Positions 1 to 6,388 of a stretch of DNA of 11,020 nucleotides are shown in pieces. Origin of the DNA: CBDUQP01 sp965369385 (lineage in GTDB: Bacteria > Planctomycetota > Phycisphaerae > SM23-33); assembly GCA_965369385.1 (NCBI GenBank), contig CBDUQP010000115.1, positions 1-11,020 of the forward strand. Reading direction: 5' to 3'. Numbering within the stretch: the stretch's first letter is position 1; every line of letters starts with the position of its first letter. Position numbers and translations under genes: made by a program. The notes below the pieces were generated by a model. It searched no databases and was not told the DNA's origin. It was given only the letters and a program-made list of their open reading frames with translations.

Positions 1-88
1 GGTCACGATAAGCCCAGTCAGCATATAGGACCTTTCTGCCGCCTGATTTCTGCCGGGCGTCTGCTGCTCGCAAGTTCTGCTTTTGAAG

Positions 89-117
89 CGAGCCCGAAAC
101 GTGCGGTTCCGGGCTCG
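89..117. repeat. Hairpin downstream of leuC, possible terminator
   Basis: A perfect 8-base inverted repeat (CGAGCCCG at 89-96, CGGGCTCG at 110-117) encloses a 13-base loop. It begins 48 bases after the leuC stop codon in the direction of leuC transcription. No T-run follows on either strand, so it is not a classical intrinsic terminator. It may still stabilise or end the leuC transcript. The rest of 1-164 shows no gene. Confidence 0.4.
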
Positions 118-164
118 TGATTCGTCAATAGTATTGGCGGTCTGACCGCGTTTTCAGCGGAATG

Positions 165-1544
165 CTACAGCAGGCCGATGCATTTGTCGAAGTCGATGTA
201 CTCACGTGGATCGGTTATCTTGCCCGTCAGTGCCGAAGCCGCAGCCGTCAGCGGGCTGGCGAGGTAGACGCCGGCTTCCTTGCTGCCCATGCGGCCGGGG
301 AAGTTGCGGTTGGTCGTCGAAATCACGTTGATCGGCTCGTTTGCGCGGCCGAACGTGTCTACCGGTCCGCCCAGGCAGGCAGCACAACCGGCGGGGCCGA
401 TCTTGCATCCGGCGTTGGCGAATATCTCACGCAGCGATTTTCCCTCGACCATGCAGCGGTCGAGATCCTGGTCCACTTCGACGGTGGCCGGGACGATGTA
501 GGTGTCGATGGCGACCTTCTTGCCGTTGAGCACATGTGCGGCGGCGATGAAGTCGGTGGTCTTTCCGCCGGTGCACGAACCGATATAGGATCGCTGGAGC
601 TCAACATCGAGATCCTTGGCCGCGGCGCGTTTGTCGGGCGAGTGTGGGCATGCGACGGTCGGGTTCAGTTTGGAAACGTCAAACTCCATAACGGAGAAAT
701 ATTCGGCGTCATCATCGCTGGCCAGCAGGTTAAGCGTGGTAGCGTCCTTGCCGGTTCGCTGGCATACATAGTCCACGGTTGCCTGGTCGGGTGCGATTAT
801 GCCGTTCTTTCCGCCCGCTTCGATGGCCATGTTACAGATTGTGCAGCGTTCGTCGATGTTCAGGCTCATGATAGCTTCGCCTGCGAACTCCATGGAGCGA
901 TACGTAGCGCCGTCCACGCCGATTTCGCCGATCGTGTGCAGGATCAGGTCTTTTGCCATGAGGTAAGCGGGCATTTCGCCGGTGAAGACGAACTTCATGG
1001 TGGACGGAACTTTCAGCCACAGCTTTCCGGTGCCCATTACGAAACCGGCGTCTGTATTGCCTATTCCCGTGGCGAATTCGCCGAAAGCGCCGTGCGTGCA
1101 TGTGTGGCTGTCCGTGCCGAGCAGAAGTTCACCCGGGCGGGTGTGGCCGTTTTGGGGCAGGGCTACATGGCAGACGCCGCAGTAGCTCGTGGTGGCTGGG
1201 TTTTCGTACGGATCGGGTATCTCGTTGACGCCGGAGATCATGAAGTCCGGATCGTAATAGTGCTTGATGCCCTGTGCTGCCACGAAATCACGCAGGATAT
1301 CGACATTGCGGTGGGCCTTCTCGTCGGCTGTGAATATGTAGTGATCGGGGATGATGACGATCTTTTCACTGTCGAAAACCTTGGCATCCGCGCCGAAGTT
1401 CTCTTCAAAAACGCCAATCGTGCCCGGCCCGCAGATATCGTGAGTCATCAGGACGTCTACATCGCACCAGATGTTCTCGCCCGGCGTTACGGAATCTTTG
1501 CCGGCGTGTTTTGCCAGGATTTTCTCGGTGATCGTCATGCCCAT
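165..1544 (-). CDS. leuC: 3-isopropylmalate dehydratase large subunit (LeuC)
   Basis: This is an aconitase-superfamily enzyme. With LeuD it isomerises 2-isopropylmalate to 3-isopropylmalate in leucine biosynthesis, in the cytoplasm, using a [4Fe-4S] cluster. The three cluster ligands are visible: Cys324 in GSCTGG and the pair Cys387/Cys390 in GCAACLGG. The family segment GTDSHTCTHGAFG lies near residues 143-155. The length of 459 residues is normal for the family. ATG 1544 is chosen as start because AGGAG lies 9 bases upstream; a second ATG lies two codons further in, and an in-frame TTG at 1586 would add 14 residues. No leuD is visible in the window. The gene is codirectional with cobA-hemD, 167 bases downstream of it, with its own candidate promoter. 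The related homoaconitase cannot be fully excluded, but LeuC is the ordinary assignment. Confidence 0.93.
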   Translation of the reverse strand: MGMTITEKILAKHAGKDSVTPGENIWCDVDVLMTHDICGPGTIGVFEENFGADAKVFDSEKIVIIPDHYIFTADEKAHRNVDILRDFVAAQGIKHYYDPDFMISGVNEIPDPYENPATTSYCGVCHVALPQNGHTRPGELLLGTDSHTCTHGAFGEFATGIGNTDAGFVMGTGKLWLKVPSTMKFVFTGEMPAYLMAKDLILHTIGEIGVDGATYRSMEFAGEAIMSLNIDERCTICNMAIEAGGKNGIIAPDQATVDYVCQRTGKDATTLNLLASDDDAEYFSVMEFDVSKLNPTVACPHSPDKRAAAKDLDVELQRSYIGSCTGGKTTDFIAAAHVLNGKKVAIDTYIVPATVEVDQDLDRCMVEGKSLREIFANAGCKIGPAGCAACLGGPVDTFGRANEPINVISTTNRNFPGRMGSKEAGVYLASPLTAAASALTGKITDPREYIDFDKCIGLL

Positions 1545-1560
1545 GGCATTTTGCTCCTGC

Positions 1561-1620
1561 GGGCCGATTGGGCCCATGTGTATCAATCAATGTGTCTCGG
1601 TAGTCCCGCCAGCATGGCGG
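1561..1620 (-). promoter_or_regulatory. leuC leader with two small hairpins
   Basis: Two inverted repeats lie in the predicted leuC 5' leader. One is CCGCCA/TGGCGG (1606-1620, 3-base loop) near the transcription start. The other is GGGCC/GGCCC (1561-1575, 5-base loop) directly before the AGGAG ribosome-binding site, where it could modulate ribosome access. A 10-codon ORF with two Leu codons (1615-1583 on the minus strand) lies between them. The structures are seen directly; a regulatory role is inferred. Confidence 0.3.
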
Positions 1621-1629
1621 AAAACACAG

Positions 1630-1658
1630 ATATTACGCTGATTTCGCCCCCGATTCAA
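1630..1658 (-). promoter_or_regulatory. Candidate sigma-70 promoter of leuC
   Basis: On the minus strand TTGAAT (1658-1653) and TAATAT (1635-1630) are separated by exactly 17 bases. Each box matches four of six consensus positions. The expected start point is near 1623, which gives a leader of about 80 bases before the leuC ATG. The promoter sits in the 167-base gap after cobA-hemD, so leuC need not depend on read-through. Confidence 0.45.
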
Positions 1659-1711
1659 CACTGCCATCAGAGTTCTTTGCGGCCGCTGCCGAAGTCGCCA
1701 GACTGGCCGGG

Positions 1712-3265
1712 TTAGCCTTGTGAGTTGCTGATTGCGTTGACGAGGGCGTCAATCGTGTACGGATCGGCTTGCACCGTCGGCGTCAGTCCCGCCGCTCGCA
1801 GCGTATCGCCCGTAACTGGCCCGATAGCTGCCAGTTTGAGCGCAGAAGCCGCGCCCGAGCCAGAAGCGGCCGCCGAAAGGTCAATATCGAGAGATTCGGT
1901 CATTTTGAGGAAGTTGGTTACGGTGGACGAGGAGGTGAAGGTGATCCAGTCTACCGCGCCGGCTGCGAGGGCATCTATCGCGGGTTGTGCGAGCGTTTCG
2001 GGCTGAGTTGTGCGGTAGAAGGCTACATCGTTTACGTCAGCGCCTGCGGATTCGAGTGTTTGCGGCAGTTCGGGCGAACCGATATCGGCCCGGGCCAGCA
2101 GAATGCGTTTGCCCGCGATATCCTGGGCGGCCAGCTCATTGGCGAGCTGCTGGGTGGTGAACTCGTCGGCTGTCAGATTCGCATGTATAAAGGATGCATC
2201 CAGTTCTGCTGCGGTGGCTGGGCCTATTGCGGCAATTTTGCATTGGGAAATGGCGCGTGCGTCAAGCCCGAGCGTTTTGCACCTGCCAACGAAGGCGAGT
2301 ACGCCATTGGCGGATGTGAACACGATCCACGCGTAGGATTGCAGGCGAGACAAGGCATCGTCCACGTCGTTGTAATCTGCCGGCGGGGCGATTTCTATCG
2401 TCGGTGCCTCGATAACGCTTGCGCCCAACTGCTCAAGACGTTGCGAAAGGGCGGACGCCTGCGTGCGGGTCCGCGTGACGATAACGGTCTGCCCGAACAG
2501 CTTCTGTTTTTCGTACCACTGCAATTGCTCTCTGAGGGATACCACATCGCCCACGATGACGATTGCGGGTGGTGCGATGGCGGCAGCCGATGCGGCGTCG
2601 GCGATTGTGGCAAGTGTTGCTGTTATGGTTTGCTGATTGGTGGCCGCTGCGTTGGCGACGACGGCAGTGGGTGTTTGGGGATCTTTGCCGGAAGCGATGA
2701 GTTTGCTGGCGATTTGTGGCAAATTCCCAACGCCCATGTAGAAAACCAGCGTTCCGAGCCTGCCCAGAGCATCATAGTTGATGGTTGAGGTATCCTTGGT
2801 GGGGTCCTCGTGGCCGGTGACGAAGGTGACGGTGGAGGCCAGGCGTCTGTCAGTCAGTGGGATTCCGGCATATGCGCCGGCCGCTGCCGCTGCGGTGATT
2901 CCGGGCAATACTACATAAGGGCAGTCAGCCTGGGTCAGCGCGAGTGCTTCCTCGCCCCCGCGGCCGAAGATGAATGGGTCGCCGCCCTTGAGACGCACGA
3001 CTATCTTGTTTTCGTTACATTTGTCGACGAGCAGGCGATTAATTTGTTCTTGCGGTAAGGTGTGTTTTGAAGCGGATTTACCAACATCGATAATCTCGGT
3101 ATCCGCGTGGCAAGCGGAAAGGAGGCTGCGATCGATGAGTTTGTCGTGGATTACCACCTGTGCGCGTCTTAGCCAGTTGAGCGTCGCGGCGCTGGCGAGG
3201 GACGCTCTGCCCGGCCCGGCACCGGCGAGGACGACGAGGCCGTTGTTGTGGGAGGAGTTGGTCAC
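1712..3265 (-). CDS. cobA-hemD: Fused uroporphyrinogen-III C-methyltransferase / uroporphyrinogen-III synthase
   Basis: This 517-residue cytoplasmic fusion has two domains. Residues about 9-250 form a SUMT domain that makes precorrin-2 from uroporphyrinogen III with SAM, for siroheme or cobalamin. Its motifs are GAGPG at 15-19, RLKGGDPFIFGRGGEE at 91-106, PGITAA at 121-126 and TGHE at 150-153. The Asp and Lys that correspond to the CysG catalytic pair appear as Asp41 (VIHDKL) and Lys63 (VGK). Residues about 257-517 form a HemD domain that cyclises hydroxymethylbilane, starting at GQTVIVTRTR. Both activities act in succession, and the fusion is known in several phyla. The Asp usual after GAGPG is Arg20 here. 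The start is GTG; no ATG and no clear Shine-Dalgarno precede it, and a TATAAT box lies 7 bases upstream. Confidence 0.93.
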   Translation of the reverse strand: MTNSSHNNGLVVLAGAGPGRASLASAATLNWLRRAQVVIHDKLIDRSLLSACHADTEIIDVGKSASKHTLPQEQINRLLVDKCNENKIVVRLKGGDPFIFGRGGEEALALTQADCPYVVLPGITAAAAAGAYAGIPLTDRRLASTVTFVTGHEDPTKDTSTINYDALGRLGTLVFYMGVGNLPQIASKLIASGKDPQTPTAVVANAAATNQQTITATLATIADAASAAAIAPPAIVIVGDVVSLREQLQWYEKQKLFGQTVIVTRTRTQASALSQRLEQLGASVIEAPTIEIAPPADYNDVDDALSRLQSYAWIVFTSANGVLAFVGRCKTLGLDARAISQCKIAAIGPATAAELDASFIHANLTADEFTTQQLANELAAQDIAGKRILLARADIGSPELPQTLESAGADVNDVAFYRTTQPETLAQPAIDALAAGAVDWITFTSSSTVTNFLKMTESLDIDLSAAASGSGAASALKLAAIGPVTGDTLRAAGLTPTVQADPYTIDALVNAISNSQG

Positions 3266-3272
3266 TGGCGGT

Positions 3273-3278
3273 ATTATA
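3273..3278 (-). promoter_or_regulatory. Perfect -10 box just upstream of cobA-hemD
   Basis: TATAAT reads on the minus strand at 3278-3273, and only 7 bases separate it from the GTG start codon. A 17-base spacer would put the weak TGTAAA at the -35 position. Transcription would then begin at or next to the start codon, giving a leaderless mRNA, which fits the missing Shine-Dalgarno. The box is seen; its use is inferred. Confidence 0.35.
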
Positions 3279-3390
3279 TGTTTCTGGTCGGCCTATTTAC
3301 AGCTTGCAACTGCCTGTCAGGGAAGGTTTTTGGGTGTTCAGAGAAGTGATAGACCCATAAATATGAAAAAAGCCCTTAACTAAAGGCAGG

Positions 3391-3404
3391 AATATCCCGA
3401 TATT
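3391..3404. promoter_or_regulatory. Short palindrome between divergent cobA-hemD and pilZ-domain gene
   Basis: AATAT and ATATT (3391-3395, 3400-3404) are separated by four bases. The palindrome lies 44 bases before the PilZ start, in the 183-base divergent intergenic region. It could be an operator, but the arms are short and A/T-rich, so chance is a fair alternative. Confidence 0.2.
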
Positions 3405-3448
3405 GAATGTGAAAATAGGTAAACTAGGCAACTAAGGGAATATAGCCA

Positions 3449-3814
3449 ATGTATACATTTGAATGCGAATCAAACGAGCAGCAGATGGAACGTCGCCGAC
3501 ACCCCAGGACAATGCTTCAGTTGGGTGTCCGCTGCGTCAGGTTGGATCCTCATGAAGGTGACGTAATAGACAGGATTCACACTGTGGACTCTTCTCGCAG
3601 CGGTTTGGGTGCAGTGAGTGACTTGGCGTACTATCCTGGCCAGCGGGTGATATTGTGCATGCCCAGGCAGGATGGCGATGGGGACCGTCGTGTGTATGCA
3701 ACGGTTCGCAGGGTTCGCTCGGACAAGCGTGATGGATACCAGCTTGGTCTGGAATTCGAGCACGTTTCGCTCGGCAGCTGGGGAACAGCCAGCAATCTGA
3801 CCGCAGTTGCATAG
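3449..3814 (+). CDS. Small stand-alone PilZ-domain protein (probable c-di-GMP receptor)
   Basis: This 121-residue soluble protein consists almost wholly of one PilZ domain. The two c-di-GMP-binding signatures are present: the Arg-rich segment ERRRHPR at residues 14-20 (R16, R20) and the D-x-S-x-x-G motif at Asp47-Gly52 (DSSRSG). They are followed by the beta-barrel pattern seen in YYPGQRVIL and GYQLGLEF. PilZ proteins of this kind pass c-di-GMP levels to motility, exopolysaccharide or transcription targets; the partner cannot be told here. There is no signal peptide or membrane segment. The ATG is preceded by AAGGGA with a 9-base gap. The gene is monocistronic, divergent from cobA-hemD and followed by a hairpin. 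Confidence 0.85.
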   Translation: MYTFECESNEQQMERRRHPRTMLQLGVRCVRLDPHEGDVIDRIHTVDSSRSGLGAVSDLAYYPGQRVILCMPRQDGDGDRRVYATVRRVRSDKRDGYQLGLEFEHVSLGSWGTASNLTAVA

Positions 3815-3862
3815 AAATCAGGCGTAACATGCCAAAGATCGCTGAATGGCGATAGTCTATAG

Positions 3863-3897
3863 CAGGCAAGGGGTGTCGGAGGAGAGCCCTTTGCCTG
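3863..3897 (+). terminator. Stem-loop after the PilZ gene
   Basis: CAGGCAA (3863-3869) pairs with TTGCCTG (3891-3897). The stem extends inward through GGG/CCC if one base bulges. The loop contains the purine-rich GGAGGAG. No T-run follows, so it is at best a weak terminator; it could instead be a structured 3' UTR. It lies 48 bases after the PilZ stop codon. Confidence 0.4.
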
Positions 3898-3955
3898 TCC
3901 TTATGCGCCAAAGGTGGACACAGGTGTTTGGTGAGTATCCTGGGGGCAAATATTC

Positions 3956-3983
3956 TTGACTTTTCCACCGGCTTGGATAGACT
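3956..3983 (+). promoter_or_regulatory. Candidate promoter of tRNA-Gln
   Basis: TTGACT (3956-3961, five of six matches) and TAGACT (3978-3983, four of six) are separated by 16 bases. The start point would be near 3990, about 48 bases before the mature tRNA 5' end. The orientation and distance fit a single-gene tRNA transcript ending at the strong terminator at 4121-4146. Confidence 0.6.
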
Positions 3984-4037
3984 GTGCAACTCGTCAGTTG
4001 TGCCGTCCGGCTTGCCGGGCGCGGATGTTATCGATAC

Positions 4038-4108
4038 TGGGGATTAGTGTAACGGTAGCACGATTGACTCTGGCTCATTTAGTCAAGGTTCGAATCCTTG
4101 ATCCCCAG
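4038..4108 (+). tRNA. tRNA-Gln (anticodon CTG)
   Basis: A full cloverleaf can be drawn. The seven-base-pair acceptor is TGGGGAT with ATCCCCA, including the U1-A72 pair and discriminator G73 typical of tRNA-Gln. The D-arm is GTGT/GCAC. The anticodon stem ATTGA/TCATT closes the loop CTCTGGC, with anticodon CTG. The variable loop has four bases, and the T-arm is CAAGG-TTCGAAT-CCTTG. The anticodon stem has one T-T mismatch (positions 28/42). The CCA end is not encoded; GCG follows. The tRNA reads CAG codons. Confidence 0.93.
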
Positions 4109-4120
4109 CGTCCGAAAAGG

Positions 4121-4146
4121 CCCCTGTGTTAAAGCAGGGGTTTTTT
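4121..4146 (+). terminator. Intrinsic terminator of tRNA-Gln
   Basis: CCCCTG (4121-4126) and CAGGGG (4135-4140) form a perfect 6-base-pair stem with an 8-base loop, followed at once by six T residues. On the minus strand the same stem is followed by CCTTTTC, so it may also end the convergent hypothetical gene, whose stop lies about 70 bases away. Confidence 0.9.
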
Positions 4147-4213
4147 CATGCGCGAAGGTTGCCAATTCTGGCCGATTCGTGAAAAGCCCCGGCCGCGAAT
4201 GACAGGTTCGGGT

Positions 4214-4696
4214 CTATTCTTCACCGGGTATGATGGCAGATGCTGCCAGTTCGCCTATTGTGGTGGGGGGTGCTTCGAAGGCTTCTACTTCTCGCAGCGC
4301 CATTTGGCTGATGGGCTCCAACGCGTATCGCTCGTCCAGGCCGCCTTCCACCAGTGCCCGGGCTACGGATATGCATGCATGTCGCAGGGGCAGCGGGGGG
4401 TGGTCCAATGCCTCCGGGCCGAAAATCAGGCTCATCGATCCCGACGGGTTTATGCTGCCGCTCATGGGCACCGAATCGGCAGGTAGCTTCATATTGTAGT
4501 GGTACGTACGCTGCCCGTTCACGTAATTGGGTTGAATGTGCAGCAGAAGGGCATCGGCGTGAATCGCGGCCTTCAGTAGCAATCCGCCGGCAGCGACGAT
4601 TGCCTCGGATGAAGTTCCCCGCTTAATCACTTTGCAGGCGGCCGGCCATGCGAGGGTCTTCTCGTTGAGCACTATCTTGGTTGGGATGTCCTGCAT
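4214..4696 (-). CDS. Hypothetical protein, no recognised family
   Basis: This open frame encodes 160 residues from ATG 4696. I do not recognise a family. The protein looks globular and soluble: there is no signal peptide, membrane segment, Cys cluster or repeat. Notable segments are a hydrophobic mix around residues 37-52 (IVAAGGLLLKAAIH), an aromatic stretch YVNGQRTYHYNMKLP near 58-72 and an acidic C-terminus. The start is uncertain. ATG 4696 has only a weak AGAAGA before it. A GTG at 4768 would add 24 residues, but that extension is Ala/Arg-rich and less protein-like. The gene is convergent with tRNA-Gln, and no neighbour suggests a job. The stop codon is TAG. Confidence 0.6.
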   Translation of the reverse strand: MQDIPTKIVLNEKTLAWPAACKVIKRGTSSEAIVAAGGLLLKAAIHADALLLHIQPNYVNGQRTYHYNMKLPADSVPMSGSINPSGSMSLIFGPEALDHPPLPLRHACISVARALVEGGLDERYALEPISQMALREVEAFEAPPTTIGELAASAIIPGEE

Positions 4697-5229
4697 GGGG
4701 TTGTCTTCTCTGCACGCGGCCGCGGCTGCGTTGCCCCTGACAATCGAACGCGAGAGGATAACCGACACAAACCGATAATGCCAGCCCTAATTCTAACACC
4801 TGCAAACCGAGTGCGATGGGTTATCCATGGCGGATTGGACTGTTGCGGACCCAAGTGTTACGGATTGCCACGAAACCTCGGCCGGCCGCACAAGCATGGC
4901 AGCGTGGGATATTGCGTAATTCGCATTTGTGCAAAAAGTTGCAAAAAGTTACATGAATAGCATCTTGTGCAACATTGTGGAGTTGTGAAAATCGGCCGTT
5001 AATTGCTAATTGCGCCAGCCGTTAGCCATGATTCACAATTAGAATGGACGTCACACGTGCACCATTTGCAAAAAAACAATTTTCGCAACGGTTTTCGAGT
5101 TTTGTCGCGGTTTTTTTTCATTTCTCCGCCAAAATGCCGGAATCTCCTGCGTCCGAATCCGCAGCCGTGGTCAGTATATAGATATATGACTGCGCCCAGT
5201 TGGTTGTATCTCGGATGCTTCCGGCATCC
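4697..5229. other. Long intergenic region with short repeats
   Basis: About 530 bases lie between two minus-strand genes without a convincing gene. It holds a perfect tandem pair of GCAAAAAGTT (4931-4950), two copies of TTGTGCAA (4927-4934, 4965-4972), a tandem pair of TAATTGC (5000-5013) and the inverted pair CTAATTG/CAATTAG (5006-5012, 5036-5042). There is also an 8-T run at 5111-5118 and an AT-rich TATATAGATATAT stretch near 5175. It probably contains the promoter of the hypothetical gene and the 3' end of the WYL transcript. A weak 40-codon frame is at 4999-5121 on the minus strand. Confidence 0.6.
5213..5229 (-). terminator. Hairpin abutting the WYL stop codon
   Basis: GGATGC (5213-5218) and GCATCC (5224-5229) form a 6-base-pair stem with a 5-base loop that starts directly after the WYL gene's TGA. 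No T-run follows on the minus strand. It may act as a weak terminator or as 3'-end protection. Confidence 0.35.
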
Positions 5230-6216
5230 TCACTCCACACTTTGCAGGGCTTCGTTGAGGATGTCCTTGTATTTCGTACGCAGGCTTTCAGGCGAGACGA
5301 TTTCCACGTGGCCGCTCCATGTGAACAGATGGTAGCACAGTTCGCGCATGCCCGATGCCGTCAGCCGCACTTCCAGGCGGCCGTCGTCGAGTTCCTCGAA
5401 TTCCTGGCTGTGATGGAAGTGGAAGTTCCTGGCGTCCTCCTTGGCCGTCTCTGTGAATCGAAGCACCACGTCGGCTGTGTCTCCCTGGAAGATGCCGATC
5501 GATCGCGAGGCGTATTCCTTCAGGTCGAAATCCTCATCGCGACATTCACTGTAGTCCAGAAGTTCCACCGAACTGATATTCGCCAAGGCGTATTGTCTCA
5601 TATCTCCGTGGTGTTTAGAGGCTACGAGATAGTTGCGTTTACCGTAGATGAAACCGTATGGAAGCACTTTGGAAGTGGTCACGTCATTCGTGTAGAGTTT
5701 TCTGTACGCTATTTGGACTTCCAGCTCTTCGAGTATTGCACGTCGGAGCAGATTGAAAATGTCACGATTGATCGGAGCTCTCACCGATGGTTGTTCCACG
5801 ACAATCTCTGATTTAGCAAGAAAGCCCAAATCGCTTTCCACCATCGATTGTTTGCGGCTGACGGCCATCAATTTGCCCAGAAGGATCGTAAGGGTGTGAG
5901 CTCCCACCTTGTGGTTCTTGTTCTCAAGAGCTTCAATGGCATTTCCGAGTTCAACCAGTTCTTCGGCGGCGAAATTCACAAGGCTCTTCAAATCTATCGT
6001 CGAAAGCTTGAACTTCTTGATCTTGTAATTATCGCTATTGGGCACTTCCGTGAAATCGGTCCCAAAGAACTCTTTGATAACCTTCACGTGCCGTTCAACC
6101 GTTCTTGCGCATCCGGTTCCTGACAGCTCCATGATCTCATTATACGTCAAGCCGCCTCTCGTTCCCTTCAATGCCATCACGATGTCCACGAAGTTCCGTA
6201 ATTGAGCTGCATTCAT
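5230..6216 (-). CDS. WYL-domain transcriptional regulator
   Basis: This 328-residue protein has the usual three-part layout of WYL regulators. An N-terminal helix-turn-helix spans about 5-60 (GLTYNEIMELSG then CARTVERHVKVIKEFF). A linker leads to the WYL core near 160-222, with PYGFIYGKRNYLVASKHHGDMRQYAL. A C-terminal WCX-type domain covers about 247-328. The eponymous W-Y-L is N-Y-L here (residues 195-197). Such proteins sense a nucleic-acid or nucleotide ligand and repress or activate nearby genes; CapW and BrxR repress anti-phage systems. ATG 6216 is chosen because GGGAG lies 6 bases upstream; an in-frame extension of 18 codons lacks this. The gene is divergent from the TM2/PcfJ-like/nuclease genes, and its promoter carries a likely operator, suggesting autoregulation and control of that cassette. 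Confidence 0.88.
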   Translation of the reverse strand: MNAAQLRNFVDIVMALKGTRGGLTYNEIMELSGTGCARTVERHVKVIKEFFGTDFTEVPNSDNYKIKKFKLSTIDLKSLVNFAAEELVELGNAIEALENKNHKVGAHTLTILLGKLMAVSRKQSMVESDLGFLAKSEIVVEQPSVRAPINRDIFNLLRRAILEELEVQIAYRKLYTNDVTTSKVLPYGFIYGKRNYLVASKHHGDMRQYALANISSVELLDYSECRDEDFDLKEYASRSIGIFQGDTADVVLRFTETAKEDARNFHFHHSQEFEELDDGRLEVRLTASGMRELCYHLFTWSGHVEIVSPESLRTKYKDILNEALQSVE

Positions 6217-6272
6217 AATTGTCTCCCGTAATTTGTAACGAAGTACCACAAGGATACTCCAGGACTCCACAT

Positions 6273-6301
6273 ATTATTTGTCACGCGACAAAAGATGTCA
6301 A
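6273..6301 (-). promoter_or_regulatory. Strong sigma-70 promoter of the WYL gene
   Basis: On the minus strand a perfect -35 TTGACA (6301-6296) and -10 AATAAT (6278-6273, five of six) are separated by exactly 17 bases. The predicted start point near 6266 leaves a leader of about 50 bases to ATG 6216. This is the best promoter match in the window. No comparably good rightward promoter was found between here and 6389. Confidence 0.75.
6277..6292. promoter_or_regulatory. Probable operator in the WYL promoter spacer
   Basis: TTTGTC (6277-6282) and GACAAA (6287-6292) are perfect inverted arms separated by four bases. The element fills almost all of the spacer between the -35 and -10 boxes and overlaps the -10 by two bases. 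A bound dimer would block RNA polymerase. The best candidate ligand is the WYL protein itself. The geometry is seen in the sequence; binding is inferred. Confidence 0.6.
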
Positions 6302-6388
6302 GTGACTGTGGTAGCATTGGGTTCAGCAGAAGAGGAATCAATCCATCGGGATTGGGCTTCATGAAACGCTTACTTTGGGAGATTGAAC

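Noticed and set aside
162..1715. Long plus-strand open frame opposite leuC
   Set aside because: It is antisense to a clear LeuC with intact Fe-S cysteines; the translated product is Gly/Val/Ala/Asp-rich with no family resemblance.
1769..2788. 339-codon plus-strand frame opposite cobA-hemD
   Set aside because: It is a mirror frame of the GC-biased real gene; the low-complexity, Cys/Gly-rich product has no motif.
3537..3989. 150-codon minus-strand frame opposite the PilZ gene
   Set aside because: It overlaps the PilZ gene with recognised binding motifs and runs into the tRNA promoter region; the product is unlike any protein family.
5003..5335. 110-codon plus-strand frame entering the WYL 3' end
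   Set aside because: It overlaps the WYL C-terminal domain in antisense; no ribosome-binding site or family likeness.
6302..6388. Rightward promoter for the TM2/PcfJ-like genes
   Set aside because: I looked for spaced -35/-10 boxes and found only weak ones (TAGCAT at 6312 without a partner); not good enough to list, although one must exist if the genes are expressed.
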